DNA from: DATNBU01 sp964476185
Lineage (GTDB): Bacteria > Desulfobacterota > Binatia > UBA1149 > CAITLU01
DNA: 64,000 nt
Direction: 5' to 3'
NCBI GenBank assembly: GCA_964476185.1
Contig: CAYYZO010000006.1
Coordinates: forward strand, 1 to 64,000
Of this stretch, positions 9,417-17,350 are shown in pieces. Position 1 is the first letter of the stretch. Each line of letters starts with the position of its first letter. A program made the position numbers and the translations under genes. The notes under the pieces are model-generated. The model saw only the letters and a list, made by a program, of their open reading frames with translations. It did no database searches and was not told the origin of the DNA.

Positions 9417-9446
9417 GGGGACAGGTGCGCGGGCGTGCCTGTCCCC
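9417..9446. terminator. Inverted repeat GGGGACAGG...CCTGTCCCC (terminator or REP-like)
   Basis: Perfect 9-base arms at 9417-9425 and 9438-9446 flank a 12-base loop, 33 bases after the thiolase stop and 25 bases before the next start. It can act as a terminator. The GGGGACAGG core also resembles REP-type palindromes associated with RAYT transposases, but only one copy is present here. Confidence 0.55.
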
Positions 9447-9471
9447 GTTCTCGTTTCGACGGGGAGGACCG

Positions 9472-10476
9472 ATGCATCACCGCAGCTTCGCCGAACAGGC
9501 GCTCCACTACTTCCACCGTCCGCACGAGCATCCGGCCCTCGCGCCGGTGGCCGGGCCGGCGGCGTGGCGCGGCCCCGAGGTCGCGCGTCGCGACGACTGG
9601 ATCGTGCGACTCGACGATGACGACATCGCCGAGATCGAGGCCGCGGCGCGGGCGTGCGCGGAGCGGCCTCTCGAGGACATCGGCCGCGACGACTTCCCGC
9701 TGCCTACGCTCGCGCCTCGCGTTCGCGAGTGGGCCCGCGAGTTGGGCGAGGGGCGCGGATTCACGCTGGTGCGCGGCCTGCCGGTGGCGCGCTGGGGCGA
9801 GCGCCTGTCCGCGGTCGCGTTCTGGGGGCTCGGCCACCACCTGGGCATCCCAGGCGGCCAGAACCCGCAGCAGGAACTGCTCGGTCACGTTCGCGACTAC
9901 GGAGAGGATGCGGCCAGCCCGTTCGTGCGCAAGTACCGCACGGCCGCGAACATCGCCTACCATTGCGACCTCGCGGACGTGGTGGGGCTTCTCTGCCTCG
10001 CCCCGGCAAGGTCCGGCGGCGCCAGCCGCATCGTCAGCTCGGTGTCGGTGTACGATGAATTGCTTCGACGTCGTCCCGACCTCGTCGCGCGCCTGTACGA
10101 GCCGTTCCTGCTCGACACGCGCGACGAGACCGGGGACGGACGCCTGCCGTGGGTGCCGGTGCAGCCGTGCTGCTTCGCGGGCGGGCGACTGCGCTCGTTC
10201 TGGCACAGCGACTACTTCCGCTCGGTCGAACGGCATGAGACCGCGCCCCGCTTCACGCCCGGGGAACGGGAACTGATGGACCTGTACGAGGCCATCGCGG
10301 CGTCGCCGGAACTCTACCTCGACATGGACCTCGAGGCGGGGGACATGCAGTTCATCTCGAACCACACCGTGCTGCACGCGCGCACGGAGTACGAGGACTG
10401 GCCGGAGCCCGGGCGGCGCCGGCACCTGCTGCGGCTCTGGTTGTCGCTGGATCAGCCGAAGCGTCCCTCGATGTAG
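9472..10476 (+). CDS. TauD/TfdA-family Fe(II)/2-oxoglutarate-dependent dioxygenase
   Basis: A 334-residue protein with the iron-binding triad of this family: His164 and Asp166 in NIAYHCDLADV, and distal His298 in SNHTVLHARTEYED. The 2-oxoglutarate-binding arginine is probably in the C-terminal RRRHLLRLWL. The N-terminal part (GRGFTLVRGLPV) matches the TauD/clavaminate synthase fold. Such enzymes hydroxylate or desaturate small acids, often by oxidative release. The terminal 25 bases overlap antisense with pstB2. There is no neighbour to define the substrate. Confidence 0.85.
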   Translation: MHHRSFAEQALHYFHRPHEHPALAPVAGPAAWRGPEVARRDDWIVRLDDDDIAEIEAAARACAERPLEDIGRDDFPLPTLAPRVREWARELGEGRGFTLVRGLPVARWGERLSAVAFWGLGHHLGIPGGQNPQQELLGHVRDYGEDAASPFVRKYRTAANIAYHCDLADVVGLLCLAPARSGGASRIVSSVSVYDELLRRRPDLVARLYEPFLLDTRDETGDGRLPWVPVQPCCFAGGRLRSFWHSDYFRSVERHETAPRFTPGERELMDLYEAIAASPELYLDMDLEAGDMQFISNHTVLHARTEYEDWPEPGRRRHLLRLWLSLDQPKRPSM

Positions 10477-11240
10477 TCCGCCGTGCGCTTGTCGCGCGGG
10501 GCGATGAAGAGGTCTTCGGTGCGGCGGTGCTCGATGATCTCGCCGAGCAGCATGTAGACGCACTCGTCGCTGACGCGACGGGCTTGCGCCATGTTGTGCG
10601 TGACGATCACGATCGTGTAGGCGCCGGCGAGCGAGCGCATCAGGTCCTCGATCGCGGCCGTCGCGTCGGGGTCGAGCGCCGAGCACGGCTCGTCCATCAG
10701 GATCACCGACGGCTTCAGCGGAAGCAGCCGGGCGATGCAGAGCTTCTGCTGCGCCTCGAGCTGCAGCTCGGTGGCCTTGCGGTCGAGCTGGTCCTTCAGC
10801 GTGTCCCAGAGCCGCACGTGCCGGAGCGACGACTCGAGCTCGGCGTCCTCGGTGGCGCGGCTGCGCTGGCGTCTCGGCGTGTGCAGGCGATAGCCGTACA
10901 GGACGTTGTCGCGGACGGAGATCGGCAGCGGGTTGGGCCGCTGGAAGACCATGCCGACCTGCTTGCGCAGTTCGACGAGGTCGGTGCCCGTGTCGTAGAC
11001 GTCGTGTCCGTGGATCAGCACCTGGCCCGAAGTGGTCACGTAGTCCCAGCGCTCGTTGATGCGGTTGAAGCAGCGCAAGAGAGTCGACTTGCCGCAACCG
11101 GAGGGGCCGATCAGGGCGCTGATGCGCCCGTCGGGGATCTCCATGTCGATCCCTCGCAGCGCCTCGAACTTGCCGTACGACAGGCGCAGCCCGCGCGTGA
11201 CGATGGCGGCGCGGTGGTTCTGGTCCGTTCGCGAGGCCAT
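10452..11240 (-). CDS. pstB2: Phosphate ABC transporter ATPase PstB2, degenerate signature motif
   Basis: A 262-residue PstB-like ATPase. Walker A (GPSGCGKST, Lys51), Q-loop Gln100 (MVFQRPNP), Walker B with Glu184 (ILMDEPCSALDP) and H-loop His215 (VTHNMAQA) are all intact. The ABC signature, normally LSGGQ, reads LQLEA (residues 159-163), although the following QQKLCIAR is kept. It therefore lacks the surface that closes a partner's ATP site. The gene is coupled to pstB1 by a TGATG overlap. The pairing suggests a PstB1-PstB2 heterodimer with one competent site. The symbol reflects order only. Confidence 0.9.
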   Translation of the reverse strand: MASRTDQNHRAAIVTRGLRLSYGKFEALRGIDMEIPDGRISALIGPSGCGKSTLLRCFNRINERWDYVTTSGQVLIHGHDVYDTGTDLVELRKQVGMVFQRPNPLPISVRDNVLYGYRLHTPRRQRSRATEDAELESSLRHVRLWDTLKDQLDRKATELQLEAQQKLCIARLLPLKPSVILMDEPCSALDPDATAAIEDLMRSLAGAYTIVIVTHNMAQARRVSDECVYMLLGEIIEHRRTEDLFIAPRDKRTADYIEGRFG

Positions 11241-12001
11241 CAGCCGAACAGCCCCTGCACGTACTGGTACGTGCGCGCGTCCTGGGTGTTGCGCGAATAG
11301 ATCGTCTCCGTCACGCCGACCTCGATCAGCCGCCCGTCGAGGAACAGGGCCGTGCGGTCGCCGAGGCGGCGGGCCTGCAGCACGAGGTTCGTCACGAGCA
11401 CGACGGTCATCGTTTCGCGCAATTGCTTGATGACCTCCTCGATGCGCATCGTCGTCACCGGATCGACCGCGATCGAGAACTCGTCCAGGCACAGGATCTC
11501 CGGCTCGAGCGAAAGCGCGCGCGCGATCGTGAGGCGCTGCTGCTGGCCGCCGGACAGTCGGGTTCCGAGGTCGCCGAGCCGGTCCTTGACCTCGTCGAAC
11601 AGCGCCGCCTGCCGGAGGCACCGCTCGACGATCTCGTCGAGCACGGCTCGCCCGCGGATCCCCGCCATGCGCGGGGCGAACGCGACGTTGTCGTAGATCG
11701 ACATCGGCAGGCCGACGGGAAGCGGGAACACGACCCCGATGCGGCGGCGCAACGAGGCGACGTCGCGGATGTCGCGGATGTCCTCGCCGTCGATGCGGAT
11801 CGTGCCCTCGACGCGCATGCCCGGGACCATGTCGGACATCCGGTTGATGCACTGCAGGAGCGTCGTCTTGCCTGCGCCGGCCGGCCCGATGACCGCGAGG
11901 ATCTCGCCTTCGTGCACGTCGAGCGACACGCGGTCGAGCGCGACCCTGTCGCCGTGGCGCACGGTCAGGTCGCGGATCTCGATCTTGGCGCGCGAACTCA
12001 C
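11240..12001 (-). CDS. pstB1: Phosphate ABC transporter ATPase PstB1, lacking Q-loop Gln and H-loop His
   Basis: A 253-residue PstB-like ATPase. Walker A (GPAGAGKTT, Lys45), an intact signature LSGGQ (149-153) and Walker B Asp173-Glu174 (LDEF) are present. The Q-loop Gln is Pro93 (VVFPLPVGLP) and the switch His is Asn205 (VTNLVLQA); the D-loop reads IAVD, not SALD. These losses mirror those of pstB2: it donates a good signature but has a poor ATP site of its own. GTG 12001 overlaps the pstA stop (GTGA), behind GAGGA. It is expected at the cytoplasmic face of PstC-PstA. Confidence 0.9.
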   Translation of the reverse strand: MSSRAKIEIRDLTVRHGDRVALDRVSLDVHEGEILAVIGPAGAGKTTLLQCINRMSDMVPGMRVEGTIRIDGEDIRDIRDVASLRRRIGVVFPLPVGLPMSIYDNVAFAPRMAGIRGRAVLDEIVERCLRQAALFDEVKDRLGDLGTRLSGGQQQRLTIARALSLEPEILCLDEFSIAVDPVTTMRIEEVIKQLRETMTVVLVTNLVLQARRLGDRTALFLDGRLIEVGVTETIYSRNTQDARTYQYVQGLFG

Positions 12002-12891
12002 CACTTCCTCCGCGATCGCAGGTAGCTGCGCAGCAGGATCGACGAGAGGTTCACCGTCATCACGAGGGCGACGAGCACGAGGGCGGTCGCGTACGGCATC
12101 GCCGGGGGGACGTTCGGGACCTGGGTGGAAAGCGTGAACAGGTGCATCGACAAGGCCATGCACTGGTCGTACACGGAGGCCGGCAGGAAGGGCAGGTAGA
12201 ACGCCGCGCCCGTGAACATGATCGGCGCCGTTTCCCCGGCTGCGCGCGAGACCTGCAGGATCACTCCGGTCAGGATCCCCTGGATCGAGTTCGGCAACAC
12301 CACGTGGCGGATGGTTTGCCAGCGCGAGGCGCCCAGGACCCAGCACGCCTCGCGGAAGGACATCGGAACGGCGGCGAGCGCTTCGCGCGTGCTCGCGATG
12401 ATGACGGGCAGCGTCATCACGGCCAGCGTCAGGGATGCGGCGAGGATGCTGGTGCCGAGACCGAGGAACAGCACGAACGCCCCGACCCCGAACAGCGCGT
12501 GGACGATGCTCGGGACGCCGGCGAGGTTCACGATGGCGAGGTGGATGATCCGCGTCGTCCAGTTCTCCGGAGCGTACTCGTTCAGGTAGATGGCCGCGAG
12601 GATGCCGATCGGCGCCGAGATCAGCAGCGAGACCCCGACGAGCCAGAGGGTCCCGACGATGGTCGGGAAAATGCCTCCGGCGGTCATGCCGGCCGCCGGG
12701 GCGTCGAACAGGAACGACAGGCTGAGGGCGGGCCATCCCTTGAGGACCAGCAGGCCCAGGATGGCGGTCAACGGCAGCACGAGCAGTGCCGTCATGATCA
12801 GCAGCAGGGCGCGCGCGATCCCTTCCTGGTGGCGCGCGGCGAGGGTTCGCTCGGTCGTCGCGAACGGGGAGGGGGCGTCGGCGTGCATCAT
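11998..12891 (-). CDS. pstA: Phosphate ABC transporter permease PstA
   Basis: A 297-residue inner-membrane permease with about six helices. The binding-protein-dependent transport EAA loop is visible as FREACWVLGASRWQTIRHVVLP, where the ATPase docks. Other PstA hallmarks are LNEYAP after the second helix and VSRAAGETAPIMFTGA. It forms the phosphate channel with PstC. ATG 12891 overlaps the pstC stop (ATGA), and its own stop overlaps the pstB1 start, so the operon is tightly coupled. Confidence 0.95.
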   Translation of the reverse strand: MMHADAPSPFATTERTLAARHQEGIARALLLIMTALLVLPLTAILGLLVLKGWPALSLSFLFDAPAAGMTAGGIFPTIVGTLWLVGVSLLISAPIGILAAIYLNEYAPENWTTRIIHLAIVNLAGVPSIVHALFGVGAFVLFLGLGTSILAASLTLAVMTLPVIIASTREALAAVPMSFREACWVLGASRWQTIRHVVLPNSIQGILTGVILQVSRAAGETAPIMFTGAAFYLPFLPASVYDQCMALSMHLFTLSTQVPNVPPAMPYATALVLVALVMTVNLSSILLRSYLRSRRKW

Positions 12892-13820
12892 CGCGAAGCC
12901 TTGCGTCCGCGGACGATCAGGTCGGCGCTCAGGTTTACCGCGAAGGTCAAGGTGAAGAGCAGCACGCCGATCGCGAACAACGCCTGGTAGTGGTCGCTGC
13001 CGCGCGCGGTCTCGCCGAGCTCGGCGGCGATCGTGGCCGTCAGGGTTCGCACCGAGTCGAGCGGGCTGTTCGGGATCTGCACGGCATGGCCCGTGGCCAT
13101 CAGCACGGCGATCGTCTCGCCGATCGCCCTCCCGACCCCGAGCAGCACCGCCGCGAGCAGGCCGTTTCGCGCCGCGGGAAGCAGGACGTGGACGATCGTC
13201 TGCCAGCGCGACGCTCCCATCGCGAGGGAGGCTTCCCGATAGGAGTCGGGGACGGCCTTCAGCGCGTCCTCGCCGATCGACACGATGATCGGCACGCTCA
13301 TCAGGCCGAGGATGAGGCCGCCGTTCAGCACGTTCAGGCCGATCGGGGCATCGAAGATCTCGATGATCATGGGGTTGACGATCGCCAGCCCGATGAAGCC
13401 CCAGACGACCGACGGGATCGCGGCCAGCAGCTCGATGACGACCTTGAGGAGCTCCTTTCTGCGGCCCGTCGTGAACTCGGAGACGAAGATCGCGGCGCCG
13501 ACCCCGAACGGCACGGCGATGGCCATCGCGAGGCCCGTCACGCTGACGGTGCCGATCGTCAGCGCGAGGGTGCCGTAGCGCTTCTCGCCCATCGAAGTGG
13601 GGACCCACTCCGTGCTGAGCAGGAACCGCCCGATGTCGAGCCGGTGGACGATGAACTCGGCGCACGACCCGACGACGAAGACGAAGATCGCGAAAACGAA
13701 GAAGATCGCGCTGAAGCCGCACGCGCGGATCAGCATCTCGATCGCGCGCTCGACGGCCAGCGACAGGAAACTGCGTCCCCGACGGGCTGGCGGGCGCGTT
13801 GGCACGGACGGCGTGGTCAT
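12888..13820 (-). CDS. pstC: Phosphate ABC transporter permease PstC
   Basis: A 310-residue permease. One N-terminal helix (residues ~30-55) precedes the transporter core, followed by a periplasmic segment with the family motif EWVPTSMGEKRYG-TLALTIGT. The EAA loop is YREASLAMGASRWQTIVHVLLP, and the conserved GVGRAIGETIAVLMATG follows. It is the second membrane subunit of the Pst importer. It lies 34 bases after pstS and overlaps pstA by four bases. Confidence 0.95.
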   Translation of the reverse strand: MTTPSVPTRPPARRGRSFLSLAVERAIEMLIRACGFSAIFFVFAIFVFVVGSCAEFIVHRLDIGRFLLSTEWVPTSMGEKRYGTLALTIGTVSVTGLAMAIAVPFGVGAAIFVSEFTTGRRKELLKVVIELLAAIPSVVWGFIGLAIVNPMIIEIFDAPIGLNVLNGGLILGLMSVPIIVSIGEDALKAVPDSYREASLAMGASRWQTIVHVLLPAARNGLLAAVLLGVGRAIGETIAVLMATGHAVQIPNSPLDSVRTLTATIAAELGETARGSDHYQALFAIGVLLFTLTFAVNLSADLIVRGRKASR

Positions 13821-13854
13821 GGTGCTCGTGTTCCGCTGGGCGCCGGAGAGCGCG

Positions 13855-14739
13855 TCACTTCACGGGCACGAACCCGCTGTCGGCGACGATCTTCTGGCCC
13901 GCTGGCGACAGGATCCATTCGAGGTAGCCCTTGATCGCGCCTTGCGGCTCGCCGAGCGTGTACATGTGCAGCGCCCGCGACAGGGGATACTCGCCGCTGC
14001 GGGCGGTCTCCGGGGTCGGTGCGATGCAGGGAGCGTCCTTGTCCTTGGCGAGGCACACCTGGTGCACTTCCTCCGTCGCGTACCCCATGCCGCTGTAGCC
14101 GATCGCGCACGGGGTCTTCGACACGAGGTCGACGACGTCCTTGCTTCCCTGCATGTCGCGCGAGCCGAGCTTGAAGTCCCCGGTCTTGCCGAGCACGGCT
14201 TCGCGGAAATATTCGTAGGTGCCGGAGTTCGATTGACGGCTGACGCGGATGATCTTCTGGTCGGCGCAGCCTGGCACTTCGACCCCGACGGAGGTCCAGG
14301 TCTCGCACGAGCCCTTCTCCCCGTAGATGCACGCGAGCTGCTCCATCGTCAGCGTCTTGGCGGGGTTGCTGGCGTGCACGAAGACGACGATCGCGTCGCG
14401 CGCCACCGTGTGCTCGACGGCTTCCTTGCCCGTGTGCTGCCGGACCTGGTCGCGCTCGTCGTCGTGGATGTCGCGACTCGAGTTCGCGATGTCGACGTTG
14501 CCGTTGATCAGCGCCGCGATGCCCGTCCCGCTGCCGCCGCCGCTGACGGCGACCGCGACGGAAGGATTGATCGTCCGGTAGGTCTCGGCCCAGGCCTGGG
14601 CCACGTTGACGAGGGTGTCCGAGCCCTTGTTCTGGATGAGGGCGCGGTCCGAACCGCCTCGCGAACAGGAGGAAAGACCGGCGGCGGCGAGCAACGCGAG
14701 CGCCGCGGCCACGATTCTCGGGGTCGTCTGGAAGGTCAT
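13855..14739 (-). CDS. pstS: Phosphate-binding lipoprotein PstS
   Basis: A 294-residue periplasmic solute-binding protein. The signal peptide ends in the lipobox LSSC (Cys at ~25), so it is an acylated lipoprotein. Phosphate-contacting segments typical of the family are KGSDTL near the N-terminus, SGGGSGTG, NSSRDI and RQSNSGTYEYF. ATG 14739 is preceded by AAGGAG. An alternative upstream ATG near 14796 would put residues before the signal peptide and is unlikely. It is the second gene of the phosphate operon, 91 bases after phoU. Confidence 0.93.
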   Translation of the reverse strand: MTFQTTPRIVAAALALLAAAGLSSCSRGGSDRALIQNKGSDTLVNVAQAWAETYRTINPSVAVAVSGGGSGTGIAALINGNVDIANSSRDIHDDERDQVRQHTGKEAVEHTVARDAIVVFVHASNPAKTLTMEQLACIYGEKGSCETWTSVGVEVPGCADQKIIRVSRQSNSGTYEYFREAVLGKTGDFKLGSRDMQGSKDVVDLVSKTPCAIGYSGMGYATEEVHQVCLAKDKDAPCIAPTPETARSGEYPLSRALHMYTLGEPQGAIKGYLEWILSPAGQKIVADSGFVPVK

Positions 14740-14830
14740 CGCCTGCTCCTTGGGGAGAAGCGCCTCGGGCGCCTCGGAAGATCGCTGTTTCCGCATCGTG
14801 GTGTCTCCGGTTGGGCCTCTGGACCGGGGC

Positions 14831-15937
14831 TCAGTTGCCGCTCTCGAGCGGCGCGACCGTCCCGTGAAGGCTCTGGATGAGCTTCGTGATCCTCTCGAGC
14901 AGGGCATCGTACAGGCCGGAGAGCGTCTCCGCGCCCGCGTCCGGCAGGACGTCGGGCATATCCCAGTCCACGACGACGGTGCGGAAGCCGAGCGTCTGGG
15001 AAGCCACGGCACGGGCGGCTTCGCGGTCGATCGCGACCACGACGCGGTAGTTGCCGAGCGACCCGAGCGTCGCGAGCGGTGCGGCGACCCGTCCCGACAG
15101 GTTGATCCCGCGCTTGCCGAGAAAGTCGAGCAGGGGCGCCTCGGGCGTCCCGGGCCCGGTCGTCGCGGCGGCGAAGGAGAACTGGCTGTCCGCGACGGTG
15201 CTCGCGATGGCTTCGGCGATCGAGGCGAGCGACGACGTGCCGGACGACAGGAAGAGGATCGTCGCGGACCCCTTCGTCTGGTGCTTCACGCTCTCGCCGG
15301 TGAGCATGTAGAAGACTTCCTCGCAGATGTTCACCGCCTGGTCGGCCACGCGCTCGTAGCGGTTGGCGACCGACAGCAGCGAGAACAGGCGGGAGAGCTC
15401 GTCCGAACTGACGGGGATCTCGGAGACGAGGTCGTGATAGATCTCGTGGTGCAGCGCGTTGGCCCGCGATTCGAGGGCGATCGTGCGCCGGGCCAGGTCC
15501 AGGTCTTCGTCGAGGAAGGAGCGGACGGCTTGGCGCATCATGTCGACCGCCACTCCAGCAATCTTCTCGAAGTTTTCGAATTTGCTGGGCTTTTCGTTTC
15601 GGCTCAGCAGGATCGCCTGGCGACTGATGCTTTCCGCGTAGTCGCCGACGCGCTCGAGTTCCGAGACGATCTTCGCGACCGAGTGCACGAAGCGAAGGTG
15701 CGTCGCGACGGGAATGTGGCGGACGATGAACTCGACGCACATGCCGTCGATCAGGCTCTCGAGGTCGTCGACGCGCGAGTCCCGCAGGATCGCCGCGTAC
15801 GCGAGCTTCGTGTCGCCGGTCATGAGCGCATGCACGGAATCCTCGAGGCCGCGCAACGCGAGATCGGCCATCTCGCGCACGCGGTCGCGGATTCGGTGAA
15901 TGTCGTTCTGGAGCTTCTCTTCCAGGTGCGAGGTCAC
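14831..15937 (-). CDS. phoU: PhoU phosphate-signalling protein fused to a catalytically dead ArsC/LMW-PTP-like domain
   Basis: A 368-residue protein. Residues 1-215 are two PhoU three-helix repeats with metal-site motifs ERVGDYAE (~95-102) and RYERVADQA (~193-201). PhoU links Pst activity to the PhoR kinase and restrains uptake. Residues ~225-365 have the order of an arsenate-reductase/LMW tyrosine phosphatase fold: ILFLSSGTSSLASIAEAI at the P-loop, then GINLSG, YRVVVAIDRE and VVDWDMPDV. The CxxNxxRS P-loop is lost: Ser231 replaces Cys and Leu replaces Arg, so it should bind rather than turn over oxyanions. It is the first gene of the pst operon. Confidence 0.9.
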   Translation of the reverse strand: MTSHLEEKLQNDIHRIRDRVREMADLALRGLEDSVHALMTGDTKLAYAAILRDSRVDDLESLIDGMCVEFIVRHIPVATHLRFVHSVAKIVSELERVGDYAESISRQAILLSRNEKPSKFENFEKIAGVAVDMMRQAVRSFLDEDLDLARRTIALESRANALHHEIYHDLVSEIPVSSDELSRLFSLLSVANRYERVADQAVNICEEVFYMLTGESVKHQTKGSATILFLSSGTSSLASIAEAIASTVADSQFSFAAATTGPGTPEAPLLDFLGKRGINLSGRVAAPLATLGSLGNYRVVVAIDREAARAVASQTLGFRTVVVDWDMPDVLPDAGAETLSGLYDALLERITKLIQSLHGTVAPLESGN

Positions 15938-16334
15938 GCCTCGGGTCCTTCGGGTCGGTTGGGAGGACCGGGGAACGTCCCTGGTCGGCCGTAGGCGGCT
16001 CGCGAGCCCGGCGCCGACGGCGCTCCGCGTCTAACTCCCGGACCCCATCAAATCAATCGGGTGGCCGCGCGGGAGGGGCCCCTGCTGTGCATTCGTGGGA
16101 CGCTCGGCGGTGCGTGGCGCGTTGCGCACAGGACGCCGCCGAAGGAGTCCTCGCCGCCGCCCGAGCCCGGAGGGGCCGACCGTTCGCACGCTCGGCCAAC
16201 CGCATCCGGCGCGTTGGCAGAGATCGGGCGTCCGTGTAGAACGCGTTCCATTCTGAGCCGCTCCCCCCCCGTCGCGAGGGCCTTGGGCCCCAGATGGTCG
16301 GGGCGGGGGCCGCCACGAAGGACATCGTGCAGGC
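15938..16334. other. Divergent intergenic region between phoU and the DUF35/thiolase operon
   Basis: No gene is supported in these 397 bases. The region must hold the phosphate-operon promoter (no recognisable Pho box seen) and the promoter of the rightward operon, with the KstR-type palindrome at 16237-16250. Confidence 0.5.
16237..16250. promoter_or_regulatory. KstR-type operator TAGAACGCGTTCCA
   Basis: This 14-mer exactly fits TnnAACnnGTTnnA, the consensus published for the actinobacterial cholesterol regulator KstR. It lies 84 bases upstream of the first gene of a steroid-type catabolic operon. The same sequence apart from its two central bases occurs at 57828, upstream of a KstR-like TetR gene. 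The binding protein is inferred. Confidence 0.65.
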
Positions 16335-16835
16335 ATGAGCAAGGACAAGTTGCGGCACTACGAGGGCGTCCTCTCGGCAGTGCATACGCTGGAGTATCCC
16401 TACACCCGCTCGGTCGGGAAGGTGGTCGGGACCTTCCTCGCCGGCCTGAAGGAAGGCCGGATCCTCGGCATCCGCAGCCGATCGGGGGACGTGATGGTGC
16501 CGCCGCCGGAGTTCGATCCGGTGACGGCCGAGACGCTGACCGAGCTTTGCGACGTTTCCGACACCGGCACGGTCACGACGTGGACCTGGGTCGCCGAACC
16601 GCGCGCGAAGCACCCGATGCAGAAGGCGTTCGCGTGGGCCCTGGTCCGGCTCGACGGCTCGTCCACGTCGATGCTGCACGCCGTGGACGCCGGTGACGAG
16701 GCGTCGATGCGGACTGGGATGCGCGTCAAGGCGCGCTGGCGCGAAGAACGCGCCGGCATGATCACCGACATCGAGTGTTTCGTTCCGGTGAGCGGCGGGG
16801 CCGGCGCCGAATCGGCAGGGGGCGCGCAAGCGTGA
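16335..16835 (+). CDS. DUF35 OB-fold protein lacking the zinc ribbon
   Basis: A 166-residue relative of the DUF35 (rubredoxin-like zinc ribbon plus OB-fold) proteins that partner thiolase-like enzymes. The N-terminal helix FLAGLKEGRILGIRSRSGD occupies the ribbon position, but none of the four ribbon cysteines remains. The OB-fold follows from ~70 (TGTVTTWTWVAEP ... GMRVKARW). It starts the operon, and its stop overlaps the next gene (GTGA). It probably stabilises or channels CoA substrate to one of the two thiolase-like proteins downstream, as SCP2-thiolase/DUF35 pairs do in steroid side-chain cleavage. Confidence 0.7.
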   Translation: MSKDKLRHYEGVLSAVHTLEYPYTRSVGKVVGTFLAGLKEGRILGIRSRSGDVMVPPPEFDPVTAETLTELCDVSDTGTVTTWTWVAEPRAKHPMQKAFAWALVRLDGSSTSMLHAVDAGDEASMRTGMRVKARWREERAGMITDIECFVPVSGGAGAESAGGAQA

Positions 16836-17350
16836 CGGTGGACAAGGTGGACAAGAAGGAACTCCCGACTCCGCTCAAGATGATCACGACGCCGATCAGC
16901 CTGGACTTCACGATCACGCCGGGCGCGGCGCCAGCGCGCTTCCTCAAGGGCATGATGGAGGGGCGCATCCTCGCCGAGCGCTGCCCGAAGTGCCGCAAGG
17001 TCTACATGCCGCCGCGAGGCTCGTGCGCGACCTGCGGGATCCCGACCGAGGAACAGGTCGAGCTTTCGGCCAAGGGGACGGTCACGACGTTCTGCGTGGT
17101 GAACCTGCCGTTCTACGGACAGGCCGTCGACATCCCGTACGTCTGCGCCTCCGTCGTCCTCGACGGAGCGGACCTGCCGTTCTTCTGCCTGCTCGCGGAA
17201 TGCCCCGTCGAGGACGTCCGCATGGGCATGCGCGTCGAGGCGGTCTGGTGCGAGCCCGAGGAGCGCAAGCCCTCGCTCGAGAACATCAGGTACATGCGAC
17301 CGACCGGAGAGCCGGACGCGCCGTACGAGACCTACAAGGAGCACCTGTGA
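16832..17350 (+). CDS. DUF35 zinc-ribbon/OB-fold protein
   Basis: A 172-residue protein with an intact rubredoxin-like ribbon (CPKCRKVYMPPRGSCATC, two CxxC knuckles) after the helix FLKGMMEGRILAER. An OB-fold follows (GTVTTFCVVNLPFYGQAVDIPY ... GMRVEAVW). In steroid-degrading bacteria such proteins form complexes with lipid-transfer-protein-type thiolases or aldolases. GTG 16832 overlaps the previous stop, and its own stop overlaps the next ATG (TGATG). The pair of OB proteins, one with and one without zinc, matches the pair of thiolase-like genes that follows. Confidence 0.85.
   Translation: MTVDKVDKKELPTPLKMITTPISLDFTITPGAAPARFLKGMMEGRILAERCPKCRKVYMPPRGSCATCGIPTEEQVELSAKGTVTTFCVVNLPFYGQAVDIPYVCASVVLDGADLPFFCLLAECPVEDVRMGMRVEAVWCEPEERKPSLENIRYMRPTGEPDAPYETYKEHL

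Noticed and set aside
15938..16334. Possible Pho box before phoU
   Set aside because: No pair of CTGTCAT-like or TTNACC-like direct repeats was found by eye.
16061..16696. Alternative plus-strand frame across the KstR-type box
   Set aside because: The DUF35 protein in another frame has family motifs and translational coupling; this frame has none.
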